Shown in pieces: positions 1 to 8,624 of a DNA stretch of 64,000 nt; positions within the stretch are counted from its first letter, which is position 1; the number at the start of each line of letters is the position of its first letter. Location: assembly GCA_937941715.1 (NCBI GenBank), contig CALDGX010000006.1:20011-84010 (forward strand), written 5' to 3'. A program made the translations under genes and the position numbers. The notes under the pieces were generated by a model, which worked only from the letters and a program-made list of their open reading frames with translations, did no database searches and was not told where the DNA came from. Source of the DNA: an uncultured Chloracidobacterium sp. Its GTDB lineage: Bacteria; Acidobacteriota; Blastocatellia; Pyrinomonadales; Pyrinomonadaceae.

Positions 1-53
1 GTTTCTGTAGCCGGAGTGTGTGCTCGGGGTGTCGCCCGTGACTATATTTAACT

Positions 54-818
54 ATGCTTAATTTTGCGATCGAAACAGCTCGCCAGGCCGGACAACTGCT
101 GCTCGAAAAATTTGACCGCGGCATAGCAATACATAAGAAAGGTGACATAAACCTCGTTACCGAGGCGGATCTGGCAAGCGAGGCCCTCATAATTGAACGC
201 ATCAAATCATACCACCCCAGGCATTCGATACTTGCCGAAGAATCTGGGAATGCGGTAGTGATCGGCGGCGAAAATACGTGGAAATGGATCATCGACCCGC
301 TCGACGGTACGACGAACTTTGCCCATGGCTATCCTTGCTTTTGCGTAACACTGGCACTTGAACATGATGGCGAGATCGTGGTCGGGGTGACCTTTGACCC
401 GACGCGAAACGAGTTGTTCGCCGCCGAGAAGGGTTGCGGAGCTTCGTTGAACGGCAAGCCTATCCGCGTTTCAAATTGTGAGAATCTTGGCGATGCACTT
501 ATCGTTACCGGTTTTCCCTACGACATCAAACATAGAGAGAATTTCGCCCGGCATTTGACCGAGATGCTCCTGTCAACCAGAGGCGTACGCCGCGACGGTT
601 CGGCCGCGATCGATATGGCCTACGTCGCATGCGGCAGATTCGACGGCTTTTGGGAGGAGGGGTTGAATCCGTGGGACGTCGCGGCCGGCGTCCTGCTGAT
701 CGAGGAAGCCGGCGGACAACTCAGCTACTATGACGGCCGTCCATTTAGCATATACACGCCGCCGATCTGCGCCAGCAACGGCCTTCTGCATTCGCAGATG
801 CTCAAAATACTCTCCTAG
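54..818 (+). CDS. suhB: Inositol monophosphatase family protein (SuhB-like)
   Basis: A 254-residue Mg-dependent phosphatase of the inositol-monophosphatase family, expected to hydrolyse inositol-1-phosphate or a related sugar phosphate in the cytoplasm. Seen: the first metal-site motif DPLDGTTNF around residue 82, an upstream AEES acid pair that supplies another metal ligand, and the second family motif NPWDVAAG near residue 205, followed by EEAGG. Length matches the family (about 250-270). The ATG at 54 gives a complete N-terminus. It converges with the next gene, 11 bases away. The exact substrate cannot be read from sequence; bacterial relatives include SuhB and histidinol-phosphate or 3'-phosphoadenosine phosphatases. 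Bases 1-53 hold no recognisable feature. Confidence 0.9.
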   Translation: MLNFAIETARQAGQLLLEKFDRGIAIHKKGDINLVTEADLASEALIIERIKSYHPRHSILAEESGNAVVIGGENTWKWIIDPLDGTTNFAHGYPCFCVTLALEHDGEIVVGVTFDPTRNELFAAEKGCGASLNGKPIRVSNCENLGDALIVTGFPYDIKHRENFARHLTEMLLSTRGVRRDGSAAIDMAYVACGRFDGFWEEGLNPWDVAAGVLLIEEAGGQLSYYDGRPFSIYTPPICASNGLLHSQMLKILS

Positions 819-829
819 TCCCCTGAGGC

Positions 830-2719
830 CTAAGGTACGTATGCCGCAGGCACCGGCCGGTCATTTACCGCTCCAAAGACCACGGACGTAAATCCGGCGG
901 TCGACCGTAGCAAGTACCAGGTCGTATTTGACGGCCTGAAGATCGCGACATCTGCCTTGGCGTCGCCGTCATAATCACCCACGACCGGCAAATCGCCCGG
1001 CACGCCCCACGATAATCCGTAGTAGTTAAAGGTGCCGGACGTAAGGATATAGAAATCCGGCAGGTTCGAGTCGGCAGTCGCTCGAAATACCGCGACGTCA
1101 GTTTTGCCGTCGCCGTCGTAATCGGCCGCGATCGGCTTGTCGCCGGCGGTGCCGAAGGGGAATGCCACATAAGAGCTATTCGAGCTCTGGTAAAAGTGCC
1201 AGGTCCCGTCGGCAGGGCGAAAAACGCACAGATCACCGATGCCGTCGCCGTCATAATCGACCATCTGCGGAATATCACCATTTGCACCGAATTGCTGAGC
1301 GAAAAACTGGCTGCCGATACTTCGCAGTTGATACCAGACTCCATTCGACGGCCTGAATACCGCTAGGTCAGCCCGTCCGTCGCCGTCAAAATCGTTTGGC
1401 ATCGGTAGATCACCCGCGGCCCCGAACTGTATGGTCGTGCCGGTGGAGGTGGCGGAATTGAAAACGTACCACGTCCCGTTAGACGGCCGGAAGACCGCGA
1501 GATCAGTTTTGTTATCGCCGTCATAGTCGGCCGGGGCGATGCTGTCAGTGCCGAAGCCCCAAAGCTGAGCCGACGCAGAGTTGGTGCCGCTGTACTGGAT
1601 GTTCCAGTTGTTGGCCGAGGGCCTGAAAGCTGAGATATCGGTCTTGCCGTCGGCGTCAAAATCAAATTGGGCTCGCGGCACGCGTTTGATCGTCACGTCA
1701 TTGCCGTCGCCGCCCGTATAGCTGACGCGGAACGCTGTATTGAGAGCTCCGGCAAATATCGAGCCCTCAGGCAAACTGACAAACGTTCCCACGACCGGAT
1801 CCGAGCCATCGTTGTTGATGATCTTATATTCATCGCCTATTACCGGGAGGTAGCCGTTCCATGGCAATGGTGCGAGCCTGGCGTTGGCAAGATTGACCGT
1901 ACCGGTGACGTTGAGTTGATCATGGCCGCTGGATCCGGGAGCAGGGCCGGCGATCTTGCAAAGGTAAGTGCCGTTCGACGTAAAAGTGACGCCGTTTGAA
2001 AGATTGAGAATGCCCGTCGGCGAGGTCAGTGTCCCGGCGCTGATGACACCCTGGGTGACCGTGGTCGCTCCGACCGTGCCCGTTCCGCCAAATCCGCTCA
2101 ACGCGAGGCCTCCGCCGGTCGTCGTTGGGTTGTTAACGGTCACAACGCTCGACGGAATGGATGCGTCAACCACGAAAATGCCGTTGTTCAGGTTGATAGG
2201 GCCGCTGAATCCTGATGCGGCGATAATTGCACTGGCCCCGCTGCCGTTCTTGGTCACGGCCCCCGAGCCTGAGATCAATCCGAAACCGACGATCCCGGCT
2301 CCGTCAACGGTCAACGGAAAGCTGCCGATCGAAATGATCGCAACCGTTGCGGTTCCGCCCGTCGCCGCCGAAAAGGTCTGCGGTCCGTTCAACGATATCG
2401 CCAGGTTGAACGTGGTGGTCCCGGCATTGACGGTCAGTCCGTTTACGAGCCTGATCGGGTTGCCCCCGAACGTATATGTCCCACCCTCGACGGTGATCGA
2501 GTTAAAGCTGGTCAGCAAAAAGAAATTGTTATTGTTAGTCTGCTGAAGCGCGGCCGCCGGGAAAACAAGGTCGTCACCCGCAACCGGGGCGACATCTGTG
2601 GACCAGTTCGCAGCGGTGTTCCAATTCGCGTCGCCGCCGCCGCCATCCCAAGTCTTTGTGGCCGAAAAGGCCGATGCGGCGGTTGAAAGTATCAAAGTGA
2701 TCAGACACAGGTATCGCAT
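830..2719 (-). CDS. Secreted protein with autotransporter-like beta region and six calcium-binding FG-GAP/VCBS repeats
   Basis: A 629-residue exported protein. Residues 1-19 are a clear Sec signal peptide ending ASAFSA. Residues 20-345 are rich in Gly, Thr, Asn and Ser and read like the repetitive beta-helix of autotransporter passengers ('TKTWDGGGGDANWNTAANW' type start), but no C-terminal beta-barrel is present. From about residue 349 there are six repeats of roughly 47 residues, each opening with a D-x-D-x-D-G-x-x-D calcium loop (DFDADGKTD, DYDGDNKTD, DFDGDGRAD and so on) and continuing F-R-P-S-x-x-x-W. A partial seventh ends the protein. Known: such repeats form calcium-stabilised propeller blades in extracellular adhesins. 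Function is unassigned; surface or extracellular binding is inference. Confidence 0.85.
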   Translation of the reverse strand: MRYLCLITLILSTAASAFSATKTWDGGGGDANWNTAANWSTDVAPVAGDDLVFPAAALQQTNNNNFFLLTSFNSITVEGGTYTFGGNPIRLVNGLTVNAGTTTFNLAISLNGPQTFSAATGGTATVAIISIGSFPLTVDGAGIVGFGLISGSGAVTKNGSGASAIIAASGFSGPINLNNGIFVVDASIPSSVVTVNNPTTTGGGLALSGFGGTGTVGATTVTQGVISAGTLTSPTGILNLSNGVTFTSNGTYLCKIAGPAPGSSGHDQLNVTGTVNLANARLAPLPWNGYLPVIGDEYKIINNDGSDPVVGTFVSLPEGSIFAGALNTAFRVSYTGGDGNDVTIKRVPRAQFDFDADGKTDISAFRPSANNWNIQYSGTNSASAQLWGFGTDSIAPADYDGDNKTDLAVFRPSNGTWYVFNSATSTGTTIQFGAAGDLPMPNDFDGDGRADLAVFRPSNGVWYQLRSIGSQFFAQQFGANGDIPQMVDYDGDGIGDLCVFRPADGTWHFYQSSNSSYVAFPFGTAGDKPIAADYDGDGKTDVAVFRATADSNLPDFYILTSGTFNYYGLSWGVPGDLPVVGDYDGDAKADVAIFRPSNTTWYLLRSTAGFTSVVFGAVNDRPVPAAYVP

Positions 2720-2876
2720 ATTTTGCTCCGCGGGACGAACGGCTTTCGTCGATTGCCAGCGAATTTATCACATACGCTGAAATGACGCCAACCTTCGGGC
2801 CGCCAAATTCGATTCGACTCATTTACCGTAGAAAGGTCGTGTGATAACCTTTGAAATTGGTTCAGGTCAATTATTT

Positions 2877-3743
2877 ATGTCATGGTTTCGCCGGGACAAA
2901 CCGAAGATCGAAGATCTTGAGATCGACGAGGAACGTACAGTCAAAACTGAAGGCATATTTGTAAAATGCCCCGAATGTGACAGCGCTTTATACAAACGCG
3001 AATTGAAGGAATCGCATGAGGTTTGCACTCACTGCGGTTATCATTTTCGCTATTCGGCCGAAGGCCGCCTGCGTGACCTTTTTGACGACGCCCGATACGA
3101 GAAACTGGACGAGGATGTGACATCCGGCGATCCGCTCGGATTTTTTGATTCCAAACCTTACACTGACCGGATCGATCAGGCGATAGCGTCGTCCGGACTG
3201 CCCGAGGCGATAATTTCGGCAAAGGGCCTGGCGGGCGGCCACTTGGTTTACGCCGGTGCGATGGATATGTCGTTCATCGGGGGTTCGATGGGATCCGCGG
3301 TCGGTGAAAAGATCACGCGGCTTGTCGAATACGCCGTACGTGATCGCGGTGCCGTGGTCATATTTTCAGCCTCCGGCGGTGCTCGAATGCAGGAAGGCAC
3401 GCTGAGCCTGATGCAGATGGGCAAGATCTCGGCGGCTCTTGCTCGGCTGCACGAAGAACGGCTTCCGTTCATTTCCGTTCTCACCGACCCGACAACGGGC
3501 GGCGTTACAGCCAGTTTCGCTATGCTCGGCGACGTGATACTTGCCGAGCCCAAGGCTCTTATTGGTTTCGCCGGCCCACGCGTAATCGAACAAACGATTC
3601 GGCAGAAGCTCCCCAAGGGCTTTCAGCGGAGCGAGTTTCTGCTCGAACACGGAATGATCGACATCGTCGTCGATCGTCGCGAAATGAAAGAGACGATCGT
3701 AAGAATGCTGGATTTTATGATGAATCCGGCCATAACCGGTTGA
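2877..3743 (+). CDS. accD: Acetyl-CoA carboxylase carboxyltransferase subunit beta
   Basis: The beta subunit of the carboxyltransferase half of acetyl-CoA carboxylase, which with AccA moves carboxyl from carboxybiotin to acetyl-CoA in the first step of fatty-acid synthesis. Seen: an N-terminal zinc ribbon (CPECDSALYKRE then CTHCGYHFR) and the crotonase-fold core with SGGARMQEG and DPTTGGVTASFAMLGD, followed by GFAGPRVIEQT. About 288 residues, typical for AccD. I place the start at ATG 2877 because the protein then begins MSWFRR, the usual family N-terminus; an in-frame GTG at 2841 would add 12 residues. accA is not in the window; accC lies about 18 kb away on the other strand. Confidence 0.95.
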   Translation: MSWFRRDKPKIEDLEIDEERTVKTEGIFVKCPECDSALYKRELKESHEVCTHCGYHFRYSAEGRLRDLFDDARYEKLDEDVTSGDPLGFFDSKPYTDRIDQAIASSGLPEAIISAKGLAGGHLVYAGAMDMSFIGGSMGSAVGEKITRLVEYAVRDRGAVVIFSASGGARMQEGTLSLMQMGKISAALARLHEERLPFISVLTDPTTGGVTASFAMLGDVILAEPKALIGFAGPRVIEQTIRQKLPKGFQRSEFLLEHGMIDIVVDRREMKETIVRMLDFMMNPAITG

Positions 3744-3745
3744 TT

Positions 3746-4192
3746 ATGATCACTGACGTACTTGCTGAGATCTTAGAACGCGACCTGCTAAAACTCCGGG
3801 CCGAGGTGGAAAGCTACCGGAACGAACGCGACCTTTGGAAATTGAGCGGTGCGATTCCCAATTCGGCCGGCAACCTTGCACTGCATCTCGTCGGCAATCT
3901 GAAGCATTTTATCGGCGCGACCCTCGGCGGTGTCGAATATGTTCGTGACCGCGACCTTGAGTTTGCCGATACAGACGTGCCCCGCGACCAGATCTTGGCC
4001 GCGATAGACGAAACGCGGGCCGCTGTCAGCGAGACGCTGGCCAAGTTGACGCCGGCCGAACTTGCTGCCGAGTATCCCATTAACGTCTTTGGCCACTCGA
4101 TGACGACCGAATTTTTTATAGTCCGCCTGGCGACCCATCTGGACTACCACCTCGGCCAGATCAATTACCACCGACGGCTCTTGGCCAAATAG
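3746..4192 (+). CDS. DinB-superfamily protein (DUF1572-like)
   Basis: A 148-residue, mostly helical cytoplasmic protein. Seen: an N-terminal helix followed by NLALHLVGNLKHFIGATLGG and a C-terminal THLDYHLGQINYHRR. The spacing and histidines match the four-helix DinB/YfiT fold, in which His residues on separate helices bind a metal. The motif HLxGNLxHFIG is characteristic of DUF1572-type members. Known: DinB-fold proteins include thiol S-transferases that use bacillithiol or mycothiol. A bacillithiol link here (see the YpdA gene at 31080) is only inference. The ATG at 3746 follows the accD stop directly; a TTG at 3740 would overlap accD by four bases. Probably co-transcribed with accD and folC. 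Confidence 0.75.
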   Translation: MITDVLAEILERDLLKLRAEVESYRNERDLWKLSGAIPNSAGNLALHLVGNLKHFIGATLGGVEYVRDRDLEFADTDVPRDQILAAIDETRAAVSETLAKLTPAELAAEYPINVFGHSMTTEFFIVRLATHLDYHLGQINYHRRLLAK

Positions 4193-4198
4193 GTCACC

Positions 4199-5473
4199 GT
4201 GAATTTCCGCGAGTCAGAATCTTATCTGCTCTCACTCGGCAATGAGGTTGCCGCGATGAAGCTCGGCCTCGAGAATATCCGGACGCTTCTTCACGAACTC
4301 GGCGATCCACAAAACAACTATCTGAAAATTCAGGTTGCCGGTACCAACGGCAAAGGCTCGGTCTGTGCGTTTGTGGGTTCTATTTGCCGCGAGGCAGGCA
4401 TCAGTACAGGAATTTTCACATCGCCGCATCTCGTTTCGGTCACCGAGCGCATTCAGATATATGGCCGCCCGATCACGGAGGACGAATTTGCGGTTTATGC
4501 AGATAAAGTGCGCGATGCTTCGGAGAATTTGCTTGCCGACGGTAGGATTGAGTATCGTCCGACATTTTTTGAGCAGATCACTGCGATCGCATTGACCGCA
4601 TTTGCCGGGGCGGGGGGCAGACTCGCAATACTCGAGACCGGACTCGGCGGCCGGCTTGACGCGACCACGGCGGCCCGAGCCGAGATTGCGGCGATCACCC
4701 AGATCGATTTTGATCACCAGGAGTACCTCGGGCAGACATTGACCGAGATCGCGTCGGAAAAAGCAGCGATAATTCATGATAGTTCCGCGGTCGTAGTCGG
4801 AGGCCAGAATCAAGAGGCCGGGACGCTCATCCGAAAACGGCTCGCCCAACTCGGGATCGAGGCTCGGCTGGGCGATGACGTTGCGGTCGAGGCCGACGGA
4901 TCCGGCATTCGATTTACGACCGCATTCGATCGATATGAGGCCAGTAGGCTTGGTCTTGCCGGCAGACATCAGATCGAGAATGCAAAGGTCGCGATACTCC
5001 TTGCTGAAACGCTGTCGAGCTATTTCACTGTCTCGAGCCATAATATTTCGGCAGGGCTTGCTAATGCCCACCATCCCGGCAGACTCGAGCGGCAGGGACG
5101 GTTTCTGTTCGACGGAGCCCACAACGCCGCCGGTGCCGCGGCGTTACGGGCATATTTGGATGAAGAGATCAGATCGTCATTGACTCTCGTTTTCGCCGCG
5201 ATGCGCGAGAAGGATATTGCCGCGGTGGCCGACCGCTTGTTTCCGAAAGCGTCGGTGTTGGTTCTCACGAGCCCCGACAATCCGAGGGCGATGCCGGCGG
5301 AGGAACTTGCAGAGTTTGCCGTCGGGCATTCCGATCAGTTGAGCGTTTATCTGACCGACCGTGTCCGTGACGCCTTAGATATTGCTCAGGAGTTGACGCC
5401 GGGCGACGGCACGATACTCATTACCGGTTCACTCTACCTTGTTGGAGAAGCAAAGAAAATATTGAATAATTAG
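4199..5473 (+). CDS. folC: Bifunctional folylpolyglutamate synthase / dihydrofolate synthase
   Basis: A cytoplasmic ATP-dependent ligase that adds glutamate to dihydropteroate and to folates, making and retaining the folate cofactor. Seen: the Mur-ligase-type P-loop TNGKGSV near residue 50, followed by TSPHLVSVTERI, the family signature LETGLGGRLDATT, and QIDFDHQEYLG. The C-terminal domain shows DGAHNAAGAAALR. The 424-residue length matches FolC. The start is GTG at 4199, six bases after the preceding stop and leading straight into the conserved NFRESESYLLSLG. It is four bases from gpmA and likely shares its transcript. folK, another folate gene, is at 59000. Confidence 0.95.
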   Translation: MNFRESESYLLSLGNEVAAMKLGLENIRTLLHELGDPQNNYLKIQVAGTNGKGSVCAFVGSICREAGISTGIFTSPHLVSVTERIQIYGRPITEDEFAVYADKVRDASENLLADGRIEYRPTFFEQITAIALTAFAGAGGRLAILETGLGGRLDATTAARAEIAAITQIDFDHQEYLGQTLTEIASEKAAIIHDSSAVVVGGQNQEAGTLIRKRLAQLGIEARLGDDVAVEADGSGIRFTTAFDRYEASRLGLAGRHQIENAKVAILLAETLSSYFTVSSHNISAGLANAHHPGRLERQGRFLFDGAHNAAGAAALRAYLDEEIRSSLTLVFAAMREKDIAAVADRLFPKASVLVLTSPDNPRAMPAEELAEFAVGHSDQLSVYLTDRVRDALDIAQELTPGDGTILITGSLYLVGEAKKILNN

Positions 5474-5476
5474 GCT

Positions 5477-6223
5477 ATGTATAAATTAGTTTTGATCCGT
5501 CACGGTGAGAGTCAGTGGAATAAGGAAAACCGCTTTACGGGCTGGAAGGACGTTGACCTTTCCGCAAAGGGCATCGAGGAGGCCCATGCCGCCGGCAGGC
5601 TGCTGAAAGCCGAGGGTTTTGAGTTTGACGAGGCGTACACATCGGTTCTTAAGCGGGCGATCCGCACACTTTGGATCGTCCTCGATGAAATGGACCTGAT
5701 GTGGATCCCCGAGACAAAATCATGGCTGCTTAACGAGCGTCACTACGGTGCCCTGCAGGGCCTGAACAAGGCCGAGACCGCGGCGGAGTATGGCGAGGAG
5801 CAGGTCCTGATCTGGCGTCGCAGCTTTGACATACCACCGCATCCGCTCGAACCGACGGACGACCGATACCTCGGCCGGGAAATGCGATACCGCTCGATAG
5901 ACGCCGCCAGTTTTCCAAAGGCCGAGTGTCTAAAAGACACGGTTGCCCGGGTCGTGCCGTATTTTCAGTCTGAGATAATGCCCAAGATCAAGGCAGGCAA
6001 GCGCCTGATCGTTGCGGCTCACGGCAATAGCCTGCGGGCCCTGGTGAAGTATCTCGATAACATCGCTGACGCTGATATCGTCAATTTGAATATTCCGACC
6101 GGCGTGCCGCTCGTATATGAACTTGACGCTGACCTCAAGCCAATAAAGAGTTACTATCTCGGTGACGCTGACGCGGTCAAGGCCGCACAGGACGCCGTCG
6201 CGAATCAGGGAAAGGCGAAATAG
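5477..6223 (+). CDS. gpmA: 2,3-bisphosphoglycerate-dependent phosphoglycerate mutase
   Basis: A 248-residue glycolytic enzyme interconverting 3- and 2-phosphoglycerate through a phosphohistidine intermediate. Seen: the RHGE catalytic motif near the N-terminus (LIRHGESQWN) followed by NRFTGWKDVDLS, then YTSVLKRAIRT, the NERHYGALQGLNKAETA block, and the second catalytic histidine in VAAHGNSLRALVKYLD. All are diagnostic for the cofactor-dependent GpmA type rather than generic histidine phosphatases. Length matches the family. It starts three bases after the folC stop. Confidence 0.96.
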   Translation: MYKLVLIRHGESQWNKENRFTGWKDVDLSAKGIEEAHAAGRLLKAEGFEFDEAYTSVLKRAIRTLWIVLDEMDLMWIPETKSWLLNERHYGALQGLNKAETAAEYGEEQVLIWRRSFDIPPHPLEPTDDRYLGREMRYRSIDAASFPKAECLKDTVARVVPYFQSEIMPKIKAGKRLIVAAHGNSLRALVKYLDNIADADIVNLNIPTGVPLVYELDADLKPIKSYYLGDADAVKAAQDAVANQGKAK

Positions 6224-6285
6224 GCCGTTGCAATTACCATTGCCGACGACCCGCAGGATCCAGGCCGGCAACCGGAGGAAATACT

Positions 6286-6900
6286 ATGCTCAAACAAACG
6301 CTGCTGGCAATTTCACTTGTATTCCTTTTTACGGTTGCCGCCGCCGCACAACAGTTTTCGATCAAAACGGATTACGGGTTCCTGTTCGTGCAAAATGATC
6401 CGGTGCGGTCGTACACGATCGAGATCAGGGGAAAGAGTGTCAAGGCCGAGACCTCAAGCGAGAATCCGGCATTTACCATCGACGGGATGCTGGTTCAGAT
6501 AGTTTTTGCAGATGCCAAGGATTTCGGGACACCTGTCAAAGGGCTTTCAGATGAAAAGATCCTCGACATTCACCGAAAATGGGAAACGGATTATCTATCC
6601 GGTCCGTTCGAAGCTCAGCTGAAGGTAACGTCGGAATTCAAGACGGTCGGGGGGCGGACCGCCAATATTTGGAGCTTTGCACGTCCGAAATATAATGAAG
6701 AATTCGACCGCGACTGCTTTATTACCGTTGTCGTCGGAACGCACGTGATGGGCCTGAGTTCGCCGGTCACCAAAGGCGAAAAACTCGATCGGTATACAAA
6801 CCTGCTGACCGAGATCGTTTCGACGATGCGCTTGAGCGACAAACCCTTCGATATCGACGAACTCGCCTCGAAATTCAAGGCCAAACGGCAGGTCGGCTGA
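6286..6900 (+). CDS. Secreted protein of unknown function
   Basis: A 204-residue protein I do not recognise. Seen: a Sec signal peptide (residues 1-21, ending AAAAQQ) and then an alternating hydrophobic/polar sequence consistent with a small alpha/beta periplasmic domain, with no lipobox and only one cysteine (in DRDCF). The ribosome-binding site is strong: GGAGGAAA six bases before ATG 6286. The next gene is also exported and starts 22 bases downstream, so they probably form one unit. No catalytic motif is visible. Confidence 0.75.
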   Translation: MLKQTLLAISLVFLFTVAAAAQQFSIKTDYGFLFVQNDPVRSYTIEIRGKSVKAETSSENPAFTIDGMLVQIVFADAKDFGTPVKGLSDEKILDIHRKWETDYLSGPFEAQLKVTSEFKTVGGRTANIWSFARPKYNEEFDRDCFITVVVGTHVMGLSSPVTKGEKLDRYTNLLTEIVSTMRLSDKPFDIDELASKFKAKRQVG

Positions 6901-6922
6901 GGCGGCCAAAATGAGGTAGTTT

Positions 6923-7621
6923 ATGAAAGATCTATTTAGGACATTGGTCATCGCGGCGTTTGTCACCGTGGCCGTTTCGACGGCCGCTGCACAGCGAACC
7001 GGCAATGTGTCGGACGGAGAGATCGCCGGCGGGCTCAAAGAGGCTCTTTCGAAGGGCGTTTCGACCGCTATCAAGTCGCTCGGTAAGGAGAATGGCTTTC
7101 TCGGCAACGTCCGCGTCCGCATCCCGCTGCCTAAATCGCTGCAGAAGGTCGAGAAAGTCGTTCGTGTCGCCGGCCAGGGCAAGGCGGTCGACGAATTTGT
7201 CGCCTCGATGAACCACGCCGCCGAAAAGGCGGTGCCCGTCGCGGTGGACGTTTTTGTCGATGCGATCAAAAAGATGACGTTTGACGATGCCCGACAAATA
7301 CTGTTCAGCGGGAAGGATGATTCGGCCACGCAGTTCTTTCGGAAGAACAGCGAAGAGACCTTGCGCGAGAAATTTCGCCCGATCGTCGAAGAATTTACCG
7401 AAAAGACCGGAGTTACTCAGAAATACAAGGCGATGATCGGCAAGGCCGGTTTTACCGCGCAATTCCTCGGAAAGGATGCCACGGATCTCGACGGCTATGT
7501 CACCCAGAAGGCACTCGACGGCCTGTTCCTGTTAATCGCCGACGAAGAAAAGAAGATACGAAAGGACCCTCTCGGTCGCACGACGAGCCTGCTCAGGAAA
7601 GTATTCGGGATACTGCGGTAA
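6923..7621 (+). CDS. DUF4197 domain-containing exported protein
   Basis: A 232-residue exported protein. Seen: a signal peptide ending around STAAAQ, then the DUF4197 pattern: GLKEALSKGVSTAIKSLG, a short FLGN..VRIPLPKSLQKVE block, NHAAEKAVPVAVDVFVDAI and the FRxxSEETLREKFRPIVEE helix. The family is a conserved periplasmic domain of unknown role, typically about 200-250 residues. Mostly helical. It is followed nine bases later by the transporter gene. Confidence 0.8.
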   Translation: MKDLFRTLVIAAFVTVAVSTAAAQRTGNVSDGEIAGGLKEALSKGVSTAIKSLGKENGFLGNVRVRIPLPKSLQKVEKVVRVAGQGKAVDEFVASMNHAAEKAVPVAVDVFVDAIKKMTFDDARQILFSGKDDSATQFFRKNSEETLREKFRPIVEEFTEKTGVTQKYKAMIGKAGFTAQFLGKDATDLDGYVTQKALDGLFLLIADEEKKIRKDPLGRTTSLLRKVFGILR

Positions 7622-7630
7622 CGACCAACG

Positions 7631-8572
7631 ATGACCTGGCAAAAAGTCGTTTTCATTCTGCTGGTGCTGGTCTGCCTTTCGCCCTACGGCTCGCCTCCGT
7701 TGGCATTGGCGTTGGGATTGGCGATCGCTTTAACCATCGGTAACCCGTTTCCTGAACTCGGCGGCAAGCCGACCAAATATTTGCTGCAGGTTTCGGTCGT
7801 GCTTCTCGGATTTGGCATGAATCTTGGGGCGGTCGTCAAGGCGGGCAAAGACGGCATCGTGTTTACGATCGGAACCATCTTCGGGACCCTGTTGCTGGGC
7901 TCTCTGGTCGGCAAGCTTCTGAATGTCCGTGCCAAAACCTCGACGCTGATATCGAGCGGGACGGCCATTTGCGGCGGAAGTGCGATCGCCGCGGTCGCCC
8001 CCGCGATCGATGCCGACAAGGACGAGATGTCGGTTTCGCTGGGTATTGTGTTCGTGCTAAATTCGGTGGCGCTGTTCCTGTTCCCGCTCATTGGCCATGC
8101 ACTGGACCTCTCACAGAACCAGTTTGGGGTATGGTCCGCCATCGCCATACACGACACGAGTTCGGTGGTCGGGGCGTCGAGCGTTTACGGCCCGGAAGCA
8201 CTCGCGATCGCCACGACCGTTAAGCTCGCCCGTGCGCTATGGATCGCACCCGTTGCACTTATCTTCGCCTATCTCTACCGCGACAAGGATTCGACAGCCA
8301 GGACAAAAGTCGCTATCCCGTGGTTCATCTTTCTATTTCTCGGTGCGACCGTCGTTCGCAGCTATGCTCCCGTGACGGTCATGATACCGAGTGTTTTCGA
8401 CGCTTTGGTCAATCTCGCCAAGGCCGGAATGACCATAACGTTATTCCTCATCGGGGCGAGCCTGACGCGGGCGACCATCAAGTCGGTCGGCGTCCGTCCG
8501 CTTTTACAGGGCGTTACGCTCTGGATCGTCATCTCGCTTGTCGCACTTTTCGCGGTGCTTCGCGTTTTGTAG
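7631..8572 (+). CDS. YeiH/UPF0324 family putative transporter
   Basis: A 313-residue inner-membrane protein with about nine or ten hydrophobic segments. Seen: the family signatures PxxLGGKPTKYLLQVSVVLLGFGMN and SSGTAICGGSAIAAVAPAI, with AIHDTSSVVGASSVYG further on; these are conserved in YeiH proteins. Known: members are annotated as putative sulfate exporters, but direct biochemical evidence is thin, so the substrate stays open. Length is slightly below the usual 330-350. The ATG at 7631 follows the DUF4197 gene closely. Confidence 0.85.
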   Translation: MTWQKVVFILLVLVCLSPYGSPPLALALGLAIALTIGNPFPELGGKPTKYLLQVSVVLLGFGMNLGAVVKAGKDGIVFTIGTIFGTLLLGSLVGKLLNVRAKTSTLISSGTAICGGSAIAAVAPAIDADKDEMSVSLGIVFVLNSVALFLFPLIGHALDLSQNQFGVWSAIAIHDTSSVVGASSVYGPEALAIATTVKLARALWIAPVALIFAYLYRDKDSTARTKVAIPWFIFLFLGATVVRSYAPVTVMIPSVFDALVNLAKAGMTITLFLIGASLTRATIKSVGVRPLLQGVTLWIVISLVALFAVLRVL

Positions 8573-8624
8573 TCGGGATTTGCTAAAATACTCGTTTCGG
8601 CCGGACTCAGAATTCTGTTCTGTT

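Noticed and set aside
1667..2546. Two + strand frames inside the secreted repeat protein.
   Set aside because: They are antisense to a protein whose repeats and signal peptide are plainly real; Pro/Val-rich artefacts of the reverse frame.
8538..8624. An N-terminal extension of UvrA by 29 residues.
   Set aside because: It overlaps the transporter gene and precedes the typical MSIKQITVRG start.
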